Source of the DNA: Eledone cirrhosa
Taxonomy: Eukaryota; Mollusca; Cephalopoda; Octopoda; Eledonidae
Assembly: GCA_964016885.1 (NCBI GenBank)
Contig: OZ024742.1
Span: 362,046,848 to 362,110,847 of the forward strand
Direction: 5' to 3'
DNA length: 64,000 nt
This document shows, one piece after another, positions 58,001-64,000 of the stretch (its first letter is position 1; each line of letters opens with the position of its first letter). The position numbers and the translations under genes were made by a program. The notes beneath the pieces are model-generated. The model was not told the origin of the DNA and searched no databases. It saw only the letters and a list, made by a program, of their open reading frames with translations.

Positions 58001-58997
58001 CTTTAGCCGATGCATAATAGAGATGATTTAAATCAGTAATGTTTAGTTTGTTTGTGATGATAATGTTTTTGAGAATTATGTTAGTCTTGTGTATTATCTT
58101 TTGGTTCTGTTTGGAGTTCTGGATCTTAGGGAGCGTGTCTCGTTACCCCATGTCAGATTCTTTCATTTTTATCCATTCGATCATAATTTCATCCTTCAAG
58201 TTGGCAAGTTCATTCTCATTCATTTCTTTATCATTTACGATCTCATTATTTTCATTTGGAGTTTCATCCTGAGCATGCACTCCCTCCACTTTTTCGATCC
58301 TTTCTTTAATTTGTTCTGTTGCCAGTGATTCCGCCCCAACCATGGGATTCGAAGTGTTACAGTTTACCTCGTTTTCACTGACACATGTTTCATTTCCCCT
58401 TCGCTGACTTTGTGTTAATAGCTTGATCTGATCAATTTCTATATCAGTTAGTAACTTTTTTCTTACAATATTTCTTCGTATATTGGCTAGTTTGTTACTG
58501 TCAATATAGCCTCTGTTTTCGGGATGTTTCTTTTTCCAGTTGATATATGTCTGTTCTGTATTCGATGTATTTGATGGGTAGTACATGGCAGTGTAGAAAG
58601 CCTCAAGGACTTCTTTATTATCTTCCCTTGACCATTTTTCTCTCTTTTTCTTTGGATTTCTTGGTGGTGAGCATGGAGGGCCAACAGTAGGAGTATTCCG
58701 GTTATGGGATGTCTCCAGCTCCGAAGTGATGGGAAGGTTTGAACCATTAGCTGATTTTTCGACCCCAGTCTGGTTCCTCTCTGAGGGACGCGGCCCTTTT
58801 TTACCCGTGTGACGGCCGATCCGGTATGAGATTTTATCATTAGACATTTACTTTATTTTGTCGCGTTTTATCCTTATCCGCCAAGGGGTAATCATTTCGT
58901 GTTACCACTTCTAGAACGAGTGTCAACCAAGACTAGAGGTGTCGTTCTCCCCTAGAGACACGGCTATTCCCCGCCGGCCGCCATCCCGGTATTTCTT
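55051..58997 (-). mobile_element. R4-1c, full-length but mutated R4/Dong-type LINE
   Basis: Same ends as R4-1b. The 5' side ends GGTATTTCTTG at 58997 but runs into GTCACGGGG, not (TTA)n, so the right boundary is less sure. Confidence 0.85.
55194..58847 (-). pseudogene. R4-1c ORF, six breaks
   Basis: Same domains as R4-1b. Visible damage, in coding order: TAA in GERD (near 58144), Trp to TAG in EQTWEN (near 57505), and Gln to TAG inside GIFQGDS (56863). A 4-nt insertion follows near 56285, and then loss of one T in the run before DANRPD (near 55518). The last change is identical to that in R4-1a. The YMDD is intact (near 56740), and the endonuclease lies alone in frame 55493-55194. N-terminal frame 58847-58143 keeps the Trp module. 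Confidence 0.88.
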
Positions 58998-59578
58998 GGT
59001 CACGGGGTTTTCTTTTTGTTGTTTTTTTTAAATTGTTATTATCATGAGTGGTTCCTTAATGTGAGCATCGCGTGGCTTAAGAATGAAATTATTAATAACT
59101 GTCTCCACTCCAGGCACAAGCCTAGCAATCACCCAGTGCATTACAATAATATAATATACTTTTTGTTGTAGTTGGCTGTTATTGTTGTTGGCTATGTCGG
59201 TGGTGGTACCGGGGCTTTTTATATTGTTGGTGAGGAAGGGGTGAACCAGCAGTCCCATAGTTGTTGATGTTGACGTTTGGCCGGTGGCCAGGTCACTAAG
59301 TCAATGTATTTATATCTTTTGTTATACAAAATCAAACATATGTCATGTCTCAAAAAACAGCTCAAGATAGAATTCAGAGAATAAAATCGAGAAGTTTTGA
59401 TGTATTTTAATGCACACTTATGTGTGTATGGTATATTTCATTCACTTTTATATATATGGATATATATATATATATAGTGTTCGGAAAAGATTGTTTTGGT
59501 AAAAACAGGAGTAAGCAGGAGAAAGCTCTCAACAATCGTAGTTTTTAGTTACGATGGAGAATTTTATAAAAATAACAA
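58998..59578. other. Flank of the stack, no gene
   Basis: GT-rich unique DNA. Contains a degraded minus-strand SINE end at 59090-59143 and (TA)n at 59449-59475. Confidence 0.5.
59090..59143 (-). mobile_element. Degraded SINE 3' fragment
   Basis: Reverse complement of the SINE end, with CCAGGCACAAGCCTAGCAAT and CACCCAGTGCATTAC; weakly conserved. Confidence 0.6.
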
Positions 59579-59621
59579 AATATGGTTTTATAAATTATAG
59601 TTTCCATTTATTTAATATCAT

Positions 59622-59739
<118 letters not shown>

Positions 59740-59809
59740 CAGAACGAGTAAAATTCAACCAATTTTTCAAAATAAATTAAAAAATATAATATAAATATTT
59801 ACCTCTTCT

Positions 59810-59897
59810 AATGGCCCTTACTGATCAGTTTCGCTTTTTAAAACCCCAGAATCCGATGGATATCTGATGGAAAACCAAAGCTCATCAGAGAAGCATT
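59810..59897 (-). ncRNA. Hammerhead ribozyme candidate, left arm
   Basis: Minus strand: CTGATGA 59888-59882, stem II GCTTT paired with AAAGC around an extended hairpin, GAAA 59832-59829. Stem III is the palindrome ACTGATCAGT (59829-59820), cleavage nucleotide A (59819). Stem I pairs 59897-59889 with 59818-59810 (8 of 9). Both core strands are consensus. Confidence 0.8.
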
Positions 59898-59979
59898 TTC
59901 CTTTCCTAGCAGACCTGTATTAGCTGACAGGAGGTCATATATTTTATCGTTCCTGGGTTTTTTAGCCCTAGGAAAGGAA

Positions 59980-60067
59980 AATGCTTCTCTGATGAGCTTT
60001 GGTTTTCCATCAGATATCCATCGGATTCTGGGGTTTTACAAAGCGAAACTGATCAGTAAGGGCCATT
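59980..60067 (+). ncRNA. Hammerhead ribozyme candidate, right arm
   Basis: CTGATGA 59989-59995, stem II GCTTTG (59996-60001) with CAAAGC (60039-60044). The stem II hairpin extends through CCA/TGG and ATCC-ATC-GGAT. GAAA is 60045-60048, stem III ACTGATCAGT 60048-60057, cleavage predicted after A60058. Stem I pairs 59980-59988 with 60059-60067 (8 of 9, two G-U). Core fully consensus. Confidence 0.82.
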
Positions 60068-60548
60068 AGAAGTGGTAAATAATATTTATATTATATTTTT
60101 TAATTTATTTTGAAGAATTGGTTGAATTTTACTTGTTCTGCTTATCTTAATATTAAAGTTCTGGTATATCAAATTAATACCATTGAACAACCTTGAATCA
60201 TAGACAACCTATGTATTTCTAGGAGTACTTTGTATCCTTGGACATATTAACTTCATTCATAAATTCTCCGTTATGTAGAGAACAAATCTGTTGTTCTATT
60301 TAGCTGTTATTTTTTTTAGTAGTAATTATAGACAGCAAGTCTGTGGTTTCCCGCTTTTACTTCGGTCCGGTTTACATACGGGTCACTTTTACGACCTTTC
60401 AGACCTGTATTAGCTGGCAGGAGGTCATATATTTTATCGTTCCTGGGTTTTTTAGCCCTAGGAAAGGAAAATGCTTCTCTGATGAGCTTTGGTTTTCCAT
60501 AAGATATCCATCGGATTCTGGGGTTTTACAAAGCGAATCTGATCAGTA
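60059..60548 (+). ncRNA. 490-nt unit between two hammerhead cleavage sites
   Basis: From the predicted cut at 60058 to the one at 60548, one monomer of the tandem repeat. It has no coding capacity. If both ribozymes cut, a 490-nt RNA with ends suited to circularisation would result, as for retrozymes. The second ribozyme has a core change, so this is a fossil or needs another copy. Confidence 0.5.
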
Positions 60549-60557
60549 AGGGCCATT
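60470..60557 (+). ncRNA. Hammerhead copy with GAAT core
   Basis: Tandem copy of 59980-60067: CTGATGA 60479-60485, stem II GCTTTG/CAAAGC kept, stem I kept. GAAA is GAAT at 60535-60538, which removes the A15.1-U16.1 pair, so activity is probably lost or weak. Confidence 0.75.
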
Positions 60558-60746
60558 AGAAGAGGTAAATATTTATATTATATTTTTTAATTTATTTTGA
60601 AGAATTGGTTGAACTTTACTTGTTCTGCTTATCTTTAATATTAAAGTTCTGGTATATCAAATTAATACCATTGAACAACCTTAAATCATAGACAACCTAT
60701 GTATTTCTAGGGGTACTTTGTATCCTTGGACATATTAACTTCATTC

Positions 60747-60785
<39 letters not shown>

Positions 60786-60870
60786 CACGAAGGACATCTC
60801 GATTGCATGGAGAACCGTGGAAATAATTATAATGATTAAACGATATATGTATCCTCAGCATCTTATTTTG

Positions 60871-60938
<68 letters not shown>

Positions 60939-61002
60939 GTATATATATTATATGTATATACAATGATATTAAATAAATGGAAACTATAATTTATAAAACC
61001 AT

Positions 61003-61069
61003 ATTTATTCTATTATATATATTTCAAGGGTACCAACATTTTGGTACGCTATCATCAAATAAAATACAA
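61003..61069 (-). ncRNA. Hammerhead relative with TTGATGA core
   Basis: Minus strand: TTGATGA (61058-61052), stem II GTACCA/TGGTAC with the same C-C mismatch as the 10.5-kb ribozyme, GAAA 61025-61022. Stem III is ATA-TA-TAT, cleavage nucleotide A (61014). Stem I has 8 continuous pairs (61059-61066 with 61013-61006). The first core C is T, likely inactivating. Confidence 0.72.
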
Positions 61070-61512
61070 AATGTTTTATAAATATTTGACATAACCAAGG
61101 ATAATATACCTTAACGGTTCAAGTTATCCCTGGATAATATCATTGTATATTATACTCCAGAAAATCAGTTGAGTGCTCTGAATCAGTTATAAGCATTTAT
61201 ATTTGTTGAATTACCAACAAATTGACTATCCCTTCTGCTTATATATGTATATATATATGTGGTAAATATTGAAGCATATCTGGGGATCTTTCGATTCCAG
61301 AGTCAGGTTCGATCACTAATAGATCGTTTCTTGAGCTGATCAACAGTGAAACATATGTGATGTGTTATTAAATATGTTATGGTGCAACATTGATTCTTCG
61401 TTACTTTATTCTTATACTATCAAAACTCTGCTCTGCGAGAGCATCCAGTGCTCACACAGCATATCGCCTACGGACGCTATTATCTTGCTCCTCTACATCC
61501 CCTCTCTCTCAG

Positions 61513-61559
<47 letters not shown>
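61006..61559. other. Flank of ribozyme cluster, no gene
   Basis: AT-rich DNA distantly similar to 10540-10610, then unassigned sequence and CA/TA microsatellite at 61517-61571. Confidence 0.5.

Positions 61560-61571
<12 letters not shown>
61517..61571. repeat. (CA)n then (TA)n
   Basis: ACACACAC followed by (TA)n directly beside the next ribozyme unit. Confidence 0.95.
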
Positions 61572-61575
<4 letters not shown>

Positions 61576-62000
61576 GAGATGAGCGGAACAAGCAAACATT
61601 AAACAATCTTTTAAATAAATTAAAATACGATTTAAATATTCACCTGTCCAAAATGCTATCACCGACGGTTTCGCATCACAAAAGATTGGAAATTCAGAGA
61701 ATTTCCAACGGAAAGATCAGCTCTTCAGATAGCTATTTCCATTCTATAGGACGTAAAGTCTCACAGTTTGTAAATATATCGCTTACTGCCCGAAGTATGA
61801 GGTCAGGCCGTTAAAGTGACCCACACATAAACAGGCCGTTAGTAAAAGCGGGAATATTATAGATTGTTGTTTGCCACGCCACTAAAAATAGCAGCAAGGT
61901 ACAACGTGTTTTTCTCTACACACATGGGAGAATATAGATAAAATGAGATTAATATCCCCACGGGTACTAAGTACCTACGGAACTCCTTACTTATTAAAAA
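61572..62000 (-). mobile_element. Diverged minus-strand copy of the 60-kb ribozyme unit
   Basis: Shares with 60264-60748 the order TTCCCGCTTTTACT, GGGTCACTTT, GACCTG/GACCTC, then the hammerhead and a GTTTAATG/GAACAAGC-like end. Divergence is large, so it is an older copy of the same family. Confidence 0.65.
61650..61738 (-). ncRNA. Diverged hammerhead with compensatory stems, likely dead
   Basis: Minus strand: CTGAAGA (61728-61722), GAAA (61672-61669). Stem III ACC-GTC-GGT keeps pairing with bases different from ACTGATCAGT. Stem I CTAT paired with ATAG, extended by GC. The cleavage position is G (61660) and the core T is A, so no cleavage is expected. Confidence 0.65.
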
Positions 62001-62984
62001 AAATCTTTTGAAATTTAGATTTCTATATACCTTGGTTTTTGTTTCTCAACTATAAGACGTATTAGATACTTCTCCTAGTCTGTTATGGCTTACTAGCTTT
62101 ATAAGGACGTATGAATTGATTAAATAAATAAAAGAGTTCCATTTTCAGTTTGTCGCACAATTGTATGCTCATCGTCTAAATCAATGATAAGATCCGAACA
62201 CTCAAATACTTGGTAGAGCAATATAATATATTACTTCCAGCAAGTCTTTATATTTCTGAACAAAAAAAAATATGTTTTCCAAAACATGAAAATTAAATAA
62301 AAACAATGAAAAAATTTCCCCAAAATACCCAACAAATCGTGAAAAAATAGGAAGAAATGAAAAAAAAAATTATACATAAATTTTTCAACTGAAAATTTCG
62401 TTAAAAAGTATTCTGTCAAATATTTAATATTTAACGGTATCTGCCTGTCAAACACTGAAATTGTTGAAAATAAAAAAATCTGAAAGCTGACATGAATGAA
62501 GAAAAAAAAAACACCTCCAGAAAAACAAACATCGCCTGAATTGAAATAAAAATATATCGGACGGACCAAAACCACAACTTGTAAAACACAAATAATTATA
62601 ACTTAAACTCAGTTTAAAACAAGAAGTGATCAGATATTTTAATCCATGGTAAATAGAGCTCAGTAAATATATTAGACACAGTAATATGATGTTCACAATA
62701 ACCAATAGAACATATAAAACAGAACTTAATTGAATAATGTAGCAATGTGTTATACATAATAGGATGCAAACCCTTGACTAATATAAGATCTTGTTCTGTT
62801 CCAGAAGGATTGTATGACTTAAAACTGTCATACTAAACTACAAGGTTTAAACATCACAAATTATTAGTAAAAGGAAAAAGGAAGCTGATAGATCAGTCCA
62901 ATAAAATAAGTTTTGAAGTCATCGATATTTTCATCATTTTGAGGGCGATAAATAAAGTACCCGTCAAGTAAGGAGATTCCTTGT
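62001..62984. other. AT-rich spacer, no gene
   Basis: Poly(A)-rich unique DNA. GGGCGATAAATAAAGTACCCGTCAAG near 62942 is a faint remnant of the SINE body. Confidence 0.5.
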
Positions 62985-63282
62985 CAATTCTGCGAATTGA
63001 GAGATCACAGCTCCGATAATATGGGCATGTGGTTAGAATGATTTTAGGAAAGAATCGCTTGACAGATTTTACGGGCAAAACCAGCCGGCTGGAGACCCAG
63101 GGGTACATTCCGATCAAGATGGTTGGATAACAGCCATGAGCTTGGCTGGTCTCGCCTGGGGATCCAGCCGGATCATTTGGAGATGGTTCCTTCTAACAGG
63201 ACCTGTTGGAAGGAGTGTTTGAGGATTTTGTCCCCACGACCCTCCCTGGAATATGTGGGCGAAGAAGACATTTACTTAAATA
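62985..63282 (+). pseudogene. C-terminal fragment of a non-LTR reverse transcriptase
   Basis: Reads LRIERSQLR-stop-YGHVVRM, then after a frame change AKPAGWRPRGTFRSRWLD, LGWSRLGIQPDHLEMV and CLRILSPRPSLEYVGEED. This is the IERSQLRWFGHV and GRPRTRWLD block that ends many animal LINE ORF2 proteins. The Trp codon in LRWYGHV is a stop, so the copy is dead. RT catalytic domain not present. Confidence 0.7.
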
Positions 63283-63805
63283 TATGATATTTAGTTATAT
63301 GTTTACACACACACACACACACATATGTGTGTGTGTAAACATATACGTAAACAGCATATATCTAAGTAAATGCGTGTGTGCATCCCTGTACATGTGTGTC
63401 TGTGTGTGTGCGTTAATATATATAGTTTAGTCTATATGAGTCATGTAATTCCATATGTAACATTATTTTATTTATGTGTGTGAGCTAGAAAGCCACACAC
63501 ACTCATACAACATTTGTCTCTTATGTATAACATGTGGCACTTTCTACAGATAAACATAAATATTAGTGACGCTACATTGTGAGAATTACCTGTAAAACAA
63601 CATAAAAAGCAAAGAAATCAATAAAAAGTCACGAGAAAAATTATACGAAAGTAAAAGAAATATAAAAAAGTCAGGAATCCCAATTGGTGCCAATGGAGGT
63701 TTTGTCTTTCATTTCTAAACTAGAATTTATTATTTTATTTCTTATTATTCTCTAATATATTATACTATAATGTACACACACCTCACACACCACACACACA
63801 CACTT

Positions 63806-63844
<39 letters not shown>

Positions 63845-63895
63845 ATTCATTGAGTAATCAATGAACCATATTAATCTTTGGTTTTATATATATAT
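63283..63895. other. Microsatellites and AT-rich DNA
   Basis: (CA)n 63305-63323 facing (TG)n 63326-63338 as a short hairpin-forming inverted pair, CA-rich 63772-63802 and (TA)n 63808-63837. No gene. Confidence 0.7.
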
Positions 63896-64000
63896 CATCA
63901 TCATCATCATCATCATCAGCGTTTAACGTCCGTGTTCCACGCTTGCATGGGTTTGGACGGGGGTAGTCCCACTTGAGGCAAGAGTGATTGTCTTGCTCGC
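63896..64000 (-). mobile_element. LINE/SINE 3' tail, minus strand, cut by window edge
   Basis: (ATC)n followed by AGCGTTTAACGTCCGTGTTC and GCTTGCATGGGTTTGGACGG, the reverse complement of the tail at 1440-1505. The element continues beyond the window. Confidence 0.75.

Noticed and set aside
61330..61360. GCTGATCAACAGTGAAACA as a hammerhead
   Set aside because: Core reads CTGATCA and only five bases separate it from GAAA, too few for stem II.
63896..63920. (ATC)n as a CRISPR-like array
   Set aside because: A simple trinucleotide tail of a retroelement; no spacers, and the DNA is animal.

Overview
This window looks like intergenic DNA from an animal genome, most likely a cephalopod (octopus or close relative). 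The reasons are a tRNA-derived SINE with the TTCAAATCCCGCCGAGGT block and a GGTCGATAAAATAAAGTACC block, the (CATCAT)n-GTTTAACGTCC tail seen at both ends of the window, dense (TA)n/(CA)n/(TATG)n microsatellites, and many non-LTR retrotransposons. The taxon call rests on my recognition of these repeats, not on a search. I see no host protein-coding gene, tRNA or rRNA.

Layout. 0-7 kb: tail of a LINE, microsatellites, decayed hammerhead-like cores and unique AT-rich DNA. 7-10.6 kb: a hammerhead ribozyme candidate, two oppositely oriented pieces of a CR1/Jockey-type LINE with a SINE between them, and a (TA)n palindrome cluster with a second hammerhead. 12-17 kb: a reverse SINE and copies of a LINE (here R4-3) with a restriction-like endonuclease, sitting between (TATG)n tracts. 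18.9-20.2 kb: inverted fragments of a Penelope-like element, one with its GIY-YIG endonuclease. 21.1-59.0 kb: a 38-kb stack of retroelements. 59.5-62 kb: a foldback and tandem cluster with five hammerhead structures. 63 kb: LINE C-terminus and tail.

The 38-kb stack has a simple logic. Three Tx1/L1-clade LINE copies (Tx1 #1-3, all plus strand) and several SINEs (plus strand) end in (ATT)n tails. Six R4/Dong-type LINE copies (families R4-1 and R4-2, all minus strand) start flush at those (ATT)n tracts, or at the (TTA)n left by an earlier R4 insertion. The order is Tx1#1, SINE tail, Tx1#2, R4-1a, R4-1b, R4-2a, SINE, R4-2b, Tx1#3, R4-2c, R4-1c. R4-2b has a 17-nt target duplication within the SINE tail. 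R4-1b keeps a complete 1216-codon ORF with RT, zinc knuckle and endonuclease; every other copy is broken.

The second theme is self-cleaving RNA. At least six places can be folded by eye into the three-helix hammerhead with the CUGAUGA and GAAA core strands. The homologous copies differ by compensatory changes, and they lie beside (TA)n tracts in a window that also holds a Penelope-like element, a group known to carry hammerheads. Two of them bound a 490-nt unit, like a retrozyme or Penelope pseudo-LTR monomer.
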